From Leptolyngbya sp. Prado105 (GTDB lineage Bacteria; Cyanobacteriota; Cyanobacteriia; Leptolyngbyales; Leptolyngbyaceae): DNA of 41,872 nt. Each line of letters starts with the position of its first letter. Position 1 is the stretch's first letter. A model generated the notes under the pieces. It was not told the DNA's origin. It was given only the letters and a program-made list of their open reading frames with translations, and ran no database searches. Below, one piece after another: positions 25,501 through 34,000 of the stretch. The stretch is from assembly GCA_025454375.1 (NCBI GenBank), contig JALOOO010000042.1, positions 1-41,872 on the forward strand, in the 5' to 3' direction. A program made the translations under genes and the position numbers.

Positions 25501-26234
25501 GCCGTCCTTGGTCGGGAACGGCAAGCTTAGAAGTTTCCATTGTTTGGTTGTACAAAGGTACATGGCATGGAAGAACTTTCTTAAATGAAAAGCATGTTAA
25601 AGGTATAACGCCATACTTAACTGAAGCTGGACAGTCGATCGGCAATCCATTCAGACTGATTTCAAACAAAAGTAGGGCATTTATTGGATCGTTAATTCTT
25701 GGGACAGGGTTTACCCTCACTCCAGAAGAAGCAATGTTACTGATTGAAAAAGATGTTAGTAATAAAGACGTTTTATTTCCTTATCTTAATGGCGAAGATT
25801 TAAACTCCCAGCCTAATCAAGCCGCAAGCCGCTATGTGATTAATTTCTTTGATTGGGCATTGGATGAGGAACACGATGACCCCAGAAAATTTAAAGGTAA
25901 GCCTTACGCCTTGGATTATCCGGATTGTTTAGAGATTGTCAAAAAAAGAGTTAAACCTGAACGTGACAAGCTTGGACTGAAGCAAGATTCTTCTGCTAAG
26001 GGCTATGCAAAATTTTGGTGGCTGTACGGAAGAAAAGCTCTAGAGCTTTATTCCACAATTAGAGATTGTAGACAAGTATTAGCAACGGCGGAAGTGAGCA
26101 AATACATCAATTTTGCATTTTGCTCAAGCCGAATAGTATTCTCTCATATGCTAGTTGTTTTTCCTTTTGAGAAGAACAACTACTTCAGTTGTCTTCAATC
26201 TAATGTTCATGAAATCTGGGGGGGTCAACGTTAG
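22563..26234 (+). CDS. drmMI: DISARM adenine methylase DrmMI, main part (frameshifted)
   Basis: Predicted N6-adenine DNA methyltransferase that marks host DNA in class 1 DISARM. It reads 1223 residues before an abrupt stop. S-adenosylmethionine motif I DMAMGSGAFLV is near residues 606-616, the acidic motif region VDKNPLAVEMAKLSLW near 685-700, and catalytic motif IV NPPF near 892-895. The target-recognition part lies after that. Just before the stop, the ending HEIWGGQR is produced by a run of seven G (26218-26224). With eight or five G the frame continues into a typical methylase tail, STLESRFRYTPSDCFETFPFP. The recognition segment is AT-rich and lacks HIP1 sites, unlike both flanks. Confidence 0.9.
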   Translation: MSTARHHAEWLSLVEASGPFLSLPVLLKTFPAGLDAHDPEHLKLLRSAFEEWQDNQFGLKPEPAIHRAWVEFVLKQTLELPDEVLLSGQQIPSGLSVTFAEQNETIRPDWVVVEPTGTPNAGKPRFLVQIVSAEQGLEKPLKGARSSSSPATRMMELLHACNVRLGLVTNGEHWMLINAPKGETTGFISWYSTLWIEEHLTLRAFRSLLGVRRFFGVDDSQILEKLLADSLTDQQEVTDQLGYQVRRAVEMLVSAIARLDQDQNGALLKDISESKLYEAALTVMMRLVFLFCAEERGLLLLGDPIYDQHYAVSTLREQLRSHADQYGEEVLERRSDAWCRLLATFRAVYGGIFHDTLQLPAYGGSLFDPNRFPFLEGRAKGTNWLESEADPLRINNRIALHLLEALQILQIRVPGGVEPRRLSFRTLDIEQIGHVYEGLLDHTAVRATVPVLGLVGTRYQEPEIELAELERYRAESEDKLWVFLKEQMGKSPAAIKKLLNAEIEPREVQRLRTACNNDPDLFDRVLPFAGLVRKDTLDYPIVILAGSVYVTEGVDRRQSGTHYTPRNLTEEIVQYTLEPLVYEGVAEGKPKEAWRLRSPSELLQLKICDMAMGSGAFLVQTCRYLAGKLVESWQQAEAEHPGQIVIAPEGTLSIALPEECPIPKEPEERLLVAQRIVADRCLYGVDKNPLAVEMAKLSLWLVTLAKGRPFTFLDHALKWGDSLLGLTRAEQIEFLSLNPNPEMEQLSIAAQTWRPILQDAIAKRRKLESFSTNVIQDLQEKERLYAEAEQEIERLRFVGDYLIGRALADAEKTANLATEELMVISDRISRELQRKETEAESLEIRALKESTERMMNLGNPANQAPRKPFHWLLEFPEVFLEGEAKGFSAIVGNPPFQGGKKITGALGTNYREFLVTHLANNIKGNADLCAYFFLQTEQLLNKLGGFGLVATNTIAQGDTREVALDQLSTNSNVITRAISSRPWSGTASLEVSIVWLYKGTWHGRTFLNEKHVKGITPYLTEAGQSIGNPFRLISNKSRAFIGSLILGTGFTLTPEEAMLLIEKDVSNKDVLFPYLNGEDLNSQPNQAASRYVINFFDWALDEEHDDPRKFKGKPYALDYPDCLEIVKKRVKPERDKLGLKQDSSAKGYAKFWWLYGRKALELYSTIRDCRQVLATAEVSKYINFAFCSSRIVFSHMLVVFPFEKNNYFSCLQSNVHEIWGGQR
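26218..26224 (+). repeat. Homopolymer run of seven G causing the drmMI frameshift
   Basis: The reading frame breaks exactly in this G7 tract. G8 or G5 would fuse the two halves of drmMI. G-tract phase variation switches the related PglX methylase gene of the Pgl system in Streptomyces, so a contingency locus is possible, as is sequencing error. Confidence 0.9.
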
Positions 26235-26746
26235 AAAGTCGCTTCAGATATACTCCCTCTGACTGCTTTGAAACCTTTCCTTTCCCCACATCCGATCCCT
26301 CAGATCTCAGCACCCAATTCCCAACCCTAAACGCGATCGGCGAAACTTACTACACCCATCGCCAATCCATCATGCTCGATCGACAAGAAGGACTGACCAA
26401 AACCTACAACCGCTTCCACGACCAGACCCAAATCGCAGACGACATTGCGAAACTACGATCGCTGCACATCGAAATGGATCAACAAGTCGCGATCGCCTAT
26501 GGTTGGCAAGACCTCGACTTAGGGCACGACTTCCACCCAACCAAGCAAGGCATCCGCTTTACGATTAGCGAAACGGCGCGGCGGGAAGTCCTCGATCGAC
26601 TGTTGCAACTGAACCACGACCGATACGCTGAAGAAGTCGCCCAAGGCTTACACGACAAGAAAAAATCTAAAGGTAAAACTAGCGGCAAGAAAAAAGCAAC
26701 AAAGCCAGCAGATTCCTCGGACACTGTACAAGGGAGCTTGTTTTAG
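26225..26746 (+). pseudogene. drmMI: DrmMI C-terminal part, out of frame
   Basis: Continuation of drmMI in another frame, 173 residues to the stop at 26746. It begins STLESRFRYTPSDCFETFPFP, the motif that normally closes the target-recognition region in this methylase class, then a helical tail (YYTHRQSIMLDRQEGLTKTY, AIAYGWQDLDLGHDF) and a lysine-rich end. On its own the first ATG is at 26372, without a good ribosome-binding site, so separate translation is unlikely to give a working subunit. The sense strand here is C-rich while the upstream part is G-rich, suggesting a different ancestry for the tail and downstream genes. Confidence 0.85.
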
Positions 26747-26802
26747 ACCGCTTCATCCGGCACCCGAATATGTAAAATCTCGTTTCGCATCAAGGGTTTA
26801 AT

Positions 26803-26988
26803 CTATGACTCTGAAACCGCTAAAACTGTGAGCGTTTCTTTGATCGCATTAACCACCTCCAAACTGTAGCTATCTTTCCCTACTGTTACTGGATGGTGAT
26901 CAATAATCGTTGCCACATCGCCTTGATGCAACTGATGCTTAGGAAAATCATCCCGCAAAGCAACTCTCGCAAACAATTCAAACATCAT
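26803..26988 (-). CDS. DUF4926 small protein
   Basis: A 61-residue protein read leftward inside the defence island. The start at 26988 (double ATG) is preceded by AGGAGG with a 6-base gap, an excellent ribosome-binding site that rules out longer starts. The opening MMFELFARVALRDDFPKHQL and the GDVATIIDHH segment match the DUF4926 pattern (core ..L-GDVGTVV..). DUF4926 proteins are often beside DUF6883 proteins and are suspected antitoxin or immunity-like partners, but no DUF6883 is seen here. It lies between drmMI and the DUF4365 gene and opposes the operon direction. Confidence 0.75.
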   Translation of the reverse strand: MMFELFARVALRDDFPKHQLHQGDVATIIDHHPVTVGKDSYSLEVVNAIKETLTVLAVSES

Positions 26989-27126
26989 CTTCTGCCTCCT
27001 AATGTCGATACAACGTGGCAATCTTTGTCACCTATCCAAGAAACGCAATCATTCTTAATATTTCTCGCCAAAAAAGGCATTTTTTGAGAGAATCAGGGCT
27101 ATATAGTATAAATGATCTGAATTGAG

Positions 27127-27660
27127 ATGGCGGAAGGCTTAACGACTGGCGGAATGTACAGAACCCTTCAGCAAGAAGAGTTCAGCTATGCCTATTTGGA
27201 TGCGATCGCAGCCGTTGCTGGATACGCTCTGCAAGTCAAAGGCAGAGCGCTCGATAACGCTGGAATCGATATCTCGGTTGAAGTGCCTGGAGAAATTGGC
27301 AGAGTCCTCTCCCCCAGGTTCGATGCCCAAGTCAAGTGCATCTCCGATAGCAGCATTATTCGTGATGAATTTGTCCATTATGCCCTTGCCGTTCATAACT
27401 ACCGTCGTCTAATCCACCCCAATCCGAGTTGTCACCAGCTTCTGATCCTCGTCTTTGTTCCCAGAGATACGGCAAACTGGCTAGATATCACAGAAGATCA
27501 AACTCTCCTCAAAAAGTGCGCCTACTGGATATCGTTAAAAGGAGCGCCTCCCACTCAAAATACAGAAACAATTACCGTTCAGGTTCCTCGCAAAAACCTT
27601 TTGACTCCAAATACGCTCCAAACCATCATGCAAACCATTGCAGAAGGTGAAGCTCTATGA
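27127..27660 (+). CDS. DUF4365 putative nuclease
   Basis: A 177-residue protein of the DUF4365 family, a PD-(D/E)xK-like nuclease fold. Near the N-terminus QQEEFSYAYLDAIAAVAGY is typical, followed by the D of AGIDISVE (near 48-53) and the D-A-Q-V-K motif (near 66-70), the likely metal-binding and catalytic residues. LLILVFVPRD, CAYWISLKGAPP and the VPRKNLLTPNTLQ ending are also family features. Its stop overlaps the next start (ATGA, 27657-27660), so it forms a coupled pair with the 379-residue protein. Found inside DISARM, it may be an effector nuclease of an embedded two-gene module. Confidence 0.85.
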   Translation: MAEGLTTGGMYRTLQQEEFSYAYLDAIAAVAGYALQVKGRALDNAGIDISVEVPGEIGRVLSPRFDAQVKCISDSSIIRDEFVHYALAVHNYRRLIHPNPSCHQLLILVFVPRDTANWLDITEDQTLLKKCAYWISLKGAPPTQNTETITVQVPRKNLLTPNTLQTIMQTIAEGEAL

Positions 27661-28796
27661 AACTACCAGAAATCAGTTTAGAAAAATTCTACGCGATTAA
27701 TCCAGAAACGGTGGCAACTTACCTCCGCAGCAATGGTTGGCAGGAACAAACACAAAGCGAAAATCAACACTCAATCTGGCAATTTGTGAGTGAGGCTAGA
27801 GGGGAATTTATCTTACTCCTGCCACTCAACCCTGAGATTCCTGACTTTCCTGATCGCATGTATGACACTTTTCGGACACTCGCGATCGTCGAGCAACGCT
27901 CTGAAGCCTTAATTTTTAACGATCTAGCAGATGTTCGTTATGTGGCTAAGGAAAAAGAGCGCGAAATCTTGAACCTTAGACTTAATTTTGTGGATGGTCA
28001 GCCTCAGATTAGCTTTCAAGAAGCACCTGCCAAGCGGCTTGCGATGATTCTAGGTTCACTCCAAGACACGCTTGATGCGATCGGACAAGTCAAAGCAGGA
28101 CGAGCAACACCATTCGGCAAAGTCGCAGAAGAAATCACAGCACAAACCCAACTTTCTGTCTTGGGAATCTTCAAAGGCTCTTTTGGTATTCGGCTGGCTT
28201 CTGCGGCTCCCTCAATTCAACAACTCAGTTTTTTAGAGAATCCTCTCGCTGAAAGTGTGCTTGAAGAATTTCTAGAATTGGTCAATCAAAGCACCAATGA
28301 AACTAGACTGCGAGAAATTCTAATTCGCCTACAGAGACGGTCAGCCTCTCGATACCGCAAATTTCTCTTGTCACTAGTGGATGCAAACGCTGATCTTTAC
28401 CTTGACTGGGGTTCTTCCAATACCGAGAAAGGCGGTTCTGCTGCACTCTCTACCCTCAGCGCGTTGAATGCAGTTGAGATTGTTCGCAAAATGGAAGTTG
28501 AGTCGCCAGTTGAGTTCGAGATTCGGGGACAGCTTCTCTCGGCTAGCACAACCCGAAAAACCTTCGAGATTAGGGATATCATCGAGGGTGTTTCCTATTC
28601 CGGCAAAATCACAGATAACGCGATCGAAGATGAAGTTGAGTTAACTTTAACAAAGAAACTTTACTCCGCTCGTCTCCAAGAAATCGTTAAGACGAACCCT
28701 ACAACAGGTGAAGGTAGCATTGAGTATAAGCTAGTTTCCCTCCGAACCTGGAACACGAATTCTCAACCAACCCAGCAGGAAGATTTGGTGAGTTAA
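27657..28796 (+). CDS. Unknown partner of the DUF4365 nuclease (379 aa)
   Basis: I do not recognise a domain. The N-terminal ~100 residues are alpha/beta (ETVATYLRSNGWQEQ, then an acidic proline-rich turn and MYDTFRTLAIVEQRS). The middle has a short glycine motif LGIFKGSFGIRLAS near 170-183, followed by a helical region with ETRLREILIRLQRRS. The C-terminal third is beta-rich (EFEIRGQLLSASTTRKTFEIRD, then VSYSGKITDNAIEDEVELTL), which could be a small binding barrel. Translationally coupled to the DUF4365 gene, so likely its sensor or regulator. It is 121 bases before the helicase fusion gene. Confidence 0.75.
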   Translation: MKLPEISLEKFYAINPETVATYLRSNGWQEQTQSENQHSIWQFVSEARGEFILLLPLNPEIPDFPDRMYDTFRTLAIVEQRSEALIFNDLADVRYVAKEKEREILNLRLNFVDGQPQISFQEAPAKRLAMILGSLQDTLDAIGQVKAGRATPFGKVAEEITAQTQLSVLGIFKGSFGIRLASAAPSIQQLSFLENPLAESVLEEFLELVNQSTNETRLREILIRLQRRSASRYRKFLLSLVDANADLYLDWGSSNTEKGGSAALSTLSALNAVEIVRKMEVESPVEFEIRGQLLSASTTRKTFEIRDIIEGVSYSGKITDNAIEDEVELTLTKKLYSARLQEIVKTNPTTGEGSIEYKLVSLRTWNTNSQPTQQEDLVS

Positions 28797-28917
28797 TTCA
28801 ATACTCGTTTCGGCAGTTCTTCGTTATCATGTGCCAAGATTAACCCTGTCGTAGCCGTAGAAAACACTTACTTCTGCGATCACGACATTCGATGTTCGAT
28901 TCAGCCCCGGAACTCTT

Positions 28918-31032
28918 GTGCCTTTTGAGATCATCCACAAGCCCACCTTCACCAATCAACTCCTCGCCATTCCAAAAGAGCGAGTCCTACAGATATTGGA
29001 GAAAATCGAGGTGCTTCGAGACGATCCCAAACCTCACAGCAATCTGAAGAAAAAGCTACACGGTTATAAAGGCGATATTTATCGTCTGCGCTCCGGGGAT
29101 TACCGCATTATTTATACCTACGGAGATGGTTGGGTCGCTCTGTTGGGAGTCGATGCCCGCAAGGACGTTTATAAGGGCAGTAAATTAGTCGCAGAGGAAA
29201 CGGAGATCAATGTCGCTGCCTTTTCTAATCTTGAAGATCTCCTCACACCTGAAAAATCGCCGTCTGCACCCCCTAAATCTGCTGAAACCACAACGCCTTT
29301 ACCCGTCGAGCTAACTGAAGAACTGCTCGATCGCTTGCTCATCCCCAAAGCCTGTTATCCGGCTTTGCTTGCCTGCCGTACCTTTGATGATCTGCTCGAA
29401 GCGGATATTCCGGCTGGGGTGTGCGATCGCGTTTTTGACTGCATCACCGCGCCGAATTTTGACTTAGTACTCAGACAACCAAGTTTTGTCACCGGAAGCT
29501 CAGACGAACTCCTGCGCTTTAAAGAAGGAGATTTGCTTGGTTTTCTGCTCAAGCTCAATTCGGAACAGGAGAAATATGTCACCTGGGCACTGAACGCGGT
29601 CGGTCCTACCCTACTCAAAGGCAGTCCTGGGACAGGTAAAAGCACCGTCGCAATTTATCGCACTCGCGAAATTCTCAATCAGCTCAAAGCGAGTCAAGAT
29701 AGCTCCGCTACACGGGTACGTGCCCGCTCACCTCGAATTCTATTCACCACTTATACGAATGCGCTCGTTTCATTCTCTGCACAATTGCTACAGCAGCTTT
29801 TAGGCGATGATGCTCAGCTTGTCGAGGTCAAAACTGCTGATGCTTTGATGTACTTGATTGTGTGCCAACTCAGCGGACAACCCCAAATTGGAACAACCAG
29901 AGAACTGCTCAAACTTGTTCAGCAAGCCATTCCCTGTGCGATCTCAACCCTAGAAGGCAATGTTCTACAGCAACAGGCACAACGTTTGATTCTGCAACGC
30001 CTTCAGCCCGAATACTTACTTGAAGAGCTGATCGAAGTCATTGATGCAAGAGGAATTGATTGCTTAGAGGACTATCAAGCAACTCCGCGCACAGGTCGCA
30101 ACATTCCTCTCAATAAGATTCAACGTCAAGCTGTTTGGAACCTGCGGCAACAGTTCAATCGCCTCTTGAATATGAAAGGAATGGAAACTTGGGCACAAGT
30201 GAGACTTCGTGCCCTCAAACTGCTACAGAATAGCGAAATGTTGCCAATGTATGATGCTGTGGTCATCGACGAAGCTCAAGATCTCAGTCCTACAGTCCTC
30301 CGTTTCCTAATTCAACTCTGTGGCGCACCGAATCGAATCTTCATTACTGCTGATGCCAATCAATCGATTTATGGCAGTAGTTTCCGGTGGAGTGATGTGC
30401 ATGAGTCGCTCAAATTTGTCGGACGCACAGGCATTCTGAAAATTAATCACCGTACTACTCAAGAGATTGGAGAAGCTGCCTATTCGTATTTGAAAGACGG
30501 CACACTCGATCCAGAAGGTGAGGAGCGACTTTACGTTCATACAGGTCCATCACCTGCGGTTCGTGCCATCGTCGATCGCGCTTCTGAAGGGAATTTACTC
30601 GCTCAATTCTGCCGCACGGCTGCCCACGAATTCCGTTTGGGACTCGGAGCCTGCGCGATTCTTGTTCCAACTGAAAAAGCAGGAAAAAACATTGCTGGAC
30701 AGTTGAATTATCTGGGAATTGAAGCCCGATTCATGACCAGCAAGGACTTAGATCTCAACTGTAAGGGGGTGAAAATTTTGCCGCTCAAAGCTGCCAAAGG
30801 ATTAGAGTTCCCGATCGTCGCGATCGCAGGGTTTCTAGAAGCCCCCTATCCGACCATCCCGAAAGGTACTCTCCCCGAAGCTGCCACTGAAACTTTCGTC
30901 CGAGAACGGCGCACCCTCTATGTTGCGATGACCAGAGCGATGCGTGCCCTACTCGTTCTCGTTCCTGCCAAAAAACCGTCACTGCTTCTACAATCCTTTG
31001 ACCCCCAACTCTGGAACCTCGGCGAATCATGA
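28918..31032 (+). CDS. RelE-like / UvrD-like helicase fusion
   Basis: A 704-residue protein from a GTG at 28918. Residues 1-90 look like a RelE/ParE toxin fold (LQILEKIEVLRDDP, LHGYKGDIYRLRSGDYRIIYTY, VDARKDVYKG). From about 225 there is a superfamily 1 helicase: Walker A GSPGTGKST, Walker B VVIDEAQD, SIYGSSFRW, INHRTTQEIGEAA, LPLKAAKGLEFPIVAIAG and YVAMTRAMRALLVLVP. The fusion suggests the toxin-like part targets the helicase to ribosomes, RNA or a trigger, or that it has lost toxicity. Its stop overlaps the start of the drmA-drmB gene (ATGA, 31029-31032), so it is co-translated with the DISARM core. Confidence 0.88.
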   Translation: MPFEIIHKPTFTNQLLAIPKERVLQILEKIEVLRDDPKPHSNLKKKLHGYKGDIYRLRSGDYRIIYTYGDGWVALLGVDARKDVYKGSKLVAEETEINVAAFSNLEDLLTPEKSPSAPPKSAETTTPLPVELTEELLDRLLIPKACYPALLACRTFDDLLEADIPAGVCDRVFDCITAPNFDLVLRQPSFVTGSSDELLRFKEGDLLGFLLKLNSEQEKYVTWALNAVGPTLLKGSPGTGKSTVAIYRTREILNQLKASQDSSATRVRARSPRILFTTYTNALVSFSAQLLQQLLGDDAQLVEVKTADALMYLIVCQLSGQPQIGTTRELLKLVQQAIPCAISTLEGNVLQQQAQRLILQRLQPEYLLEELIEVIDARGIDCLEDYQATPRTGRNIPLNKIQRQAVWNLRQQFNRLLNMKGMETWAQVRLRALKLLQNSEMLPMYDAVVIDEAQDLSPTVLRFLIQLCGAPNRIFITADANQSIYGSSFRWSDVHESLKFVGRTGILKINHRTTQEIGEAAYSYLKDGTLDPEGEERLYVHTGPSPAVRAIVDRASEGNLLAQFCRTAAHEFRLGLGACAILVPTEKAGKNIAGQLNYLGIEARFMTSKDLDLNCKGVKILPLKAAKGLEFPIVAIAGFLEAPYPTIPKGTLPEAATETFVRERRTLYVAMTRAMRALLVLVPAKKPSLLLQSFDPQLWNLGES

Positions 31033-34000
31033 AGATTATCAAGCTCCCAGCAATCCTTCCCGGCACTCTCGATCTAGAAAAGATCAATCAACAATTGCGC
31101 GATCGTACTGCTCAACTCGATTGGAGTGTGGTTGTTTCAGCATCTGATCAGTCTCTCAATACTTTACTTGTTGGACTTGATTTATCAGACGATGCAGATG
31201 TTTTGGGAGATAGTACGTTGTCGGAAACGATCGCGAGCAAGATCGTGCAGGTGCTTCAGGAACAACCAGAACCTACTAAAGCTAAACAGTCAGAGCCATC
31301 TGAACCCAAAATTGCTCCTGCTGTTTGGCAGCAGTCCACCCTATTGGAGCCTCAGTTTGTCGCAACGAATTTAGAACAAAATGAGGGGCAAGGCAATCTG
31401 ATCGAGGTTCAGTTCGTCCCAACTCCTTCATCGGAAGCGAATTCACCTGCTGCGGAGAATGACAAAGCGCTATCCCCTAATGCTTCGCCTGTTATACAGC
31501 CCCCTTCCTACTACCAAATTCGAGCCGAGCTAGAGGAAGCTGTCTTAGCCGACTTGTTAGGTCCAGCAGGCGGAGAATACGAAGAAGTGGATGAAGCGCG
31601 AGTCAGCGATCGCTACCTCGTCGGACTACTGGCTCCCCTACATCGACGCAATCGCCCCGCTCAATCCGATGATCAACTTGAACAGCTTGAACTGATCGCC
31701 GCGAAGACTGGAACCGTTGATGAAAGTACCGAGCAGCTCGACGAATTAGCTGTGGGTGGAACCAGTACGATCGAGGATGGCACAACCGAAACGATCACTC
31801 CCGCGATCGAAACCATGTTTCCCTCCTCGCTGGGAATGAGCTTCTGTGTGAGTGGTACTGCTAAAGCCATCACGATCAAAGCGGGATGGGGGCAATATGA
31901 TCGCACCAAGAGCGAGTATCTCCAAACTTCAACAGGCGCACCTAAAGCCGTATGGCGCAGGTATCCGGTGATTGGGCAATCTCCGCCCATTGTTCTAAAA
32001 GCAGGTGCAGTTAATTCCTGGCGGATCGACCCAGAGCGCGAAGTTTATGTGCGTGGGCAAATTCGTGCTGTTGGCTCCGATTGGATTATCAGCTTGTTCT
32101 TAGTTAATGAACAGCGAGAACCCGATCGCTCTCCGGATCAGGCATGGCTATTTCAGCCCGAACTCAGCGTTGAATCTGCTGACCCCGATCATCGTGATAT
32201 TTTTATCCGTAAAGCAACGAGGCGATCGCTCGGCAAACTCGACCCTGTACAGTACGCCGAAGAACAAGCGATGGAGATGATCTATCGGCATCAAGTTGAA
32301 TTTGCCGTTGGACATGGGATGGGCGTTCACGCTGAATTAGCAGAAGGAAGCCAGGATCACGCGATTCGTCTTTGCACTCGTGTCGTTCCCGCTTATGAAG
32401 TTCCTAAAACGGATGCTCCTACGCCAGACGAAATTCCTGGACTGGCAGGACTTGTTCTAGATATGAAGGAGTTAGCAGAATCGACTCCAGAAGCTTTGGC
32501 TACGAAGCTGAATCCGCTCGTTGCTGCGTATGCGAACTGGATAGAAGGACAGGCTGCTCGGATTGCTGATCCAACGACCAAATTGCAGGGTTATGAAGCG
32601 ATCGCAACGGATGCTCTCGCTAACTGTACTCGCGCTTTAGAACGCATTCAGTCGGGACTGGAACTACTACAATCTGATGCACAAAGTTTTGAAGCGTTTC
32701 AGTTCATGAATCGCTCAATGTGGCAACAGCGAGTTCATTCCCTTTATGCAGAACAGATTCGCCGGGGTGAGGCTCTAGAACTTGGCACGATCGATATTCC
32801 AAGAAATCGGTCTTGGCGACCCTTCCAGCTTGCATTTATCCTGCTCAACCTGCCAAGCATTACTGACCTGAATCATCCAGATCGCACCCATGAAACACAA
32901 GCGATCGCAGATTTACTTTGGTTTCCCACAGGAGGAGGTAAGACGGAAGCCTACCTGGGACTGACCGCTTACACGATCGGATTGCGACGATTGCAAGGTA
33001 CGATCGCAGGGCGCTCTGGTGAATCAGGTGTTGCCGTGTTAATGCGCTATACGCTCCGACTGCTCACTCTGCAACAATTTCAACGCGCTACAGCTTTAAT
33101 CTGTGCCTGTGAAGCAATCCGTCGAGAAGATCCTGTGAAATGGGGAAACGAACCGTTTCGGATCGGATTGTGGGTTGGACAGAAAACGACTCCCAATCGC
33201 ACTGAACAAAGTGAAGAATTCCTCAAGCAAAATCTTAAAACAGAAAAATATCAACCTACGAGCAGCGGTTCTCCCCACCAGCTCACGAACTGTCCTTGGT
33301 GTGGTTTCAAGATTGACCCTGGCAAACAAAATATCAAAGTTGAATCCTTTGCAAAGGGGCAGGCACGGACGCTGATTTACTGTGGTGACACCCTCGGTCG
33401 CTGCTTATTTTCCCAGAAACAATCTCCCACTGAAGGTTTACCGATCCTCGTTGTCGATGAAGAGATCTACCGTCGTTTACCGACTCTGCTGATTGCAACG
33501 GTCGATAAATTTGCTCAAATGCCCTGGAATGGAGCAGTGCAAATGTTGTTTGGGCAGGTTGAAGGCTACTGTCAACGACATGGATTTGTGTCTCCTGAAA
33601 TTGAAGATTCTCCGAGTCATCCCGCGAAGTACGGGCAACCGTCTGCCAAGACCCTATCCCATAACCCGTTGCGTCCTCCAGATTTGATCATTCAAGACGA
33701 GTTACACCTGATTAGTGGACCCCTTGGAACTTTAGTAGGACTGTATGAAACAGCAGTCGATCAACTGTGTTCCTGGACAGTGAATGGCAAAACGGTTCGC
33801 CCCAAAGTGATTGCTTCCACAGCAACGATTCGGCAAGCACGAGATCAAATCCATCATCTTTTCCTGCGCCAAGTGCAGATCTTTCCACCGCAAGGCTTAG
33901 ATGTGACTGATAACTTCTTCTCACTGCAACGAGAGCCAAGTGAAGACTATCCTGGACGGCGGTATCTAGGCATCTGTGCAACGGGACGCAGATTAAAAGC

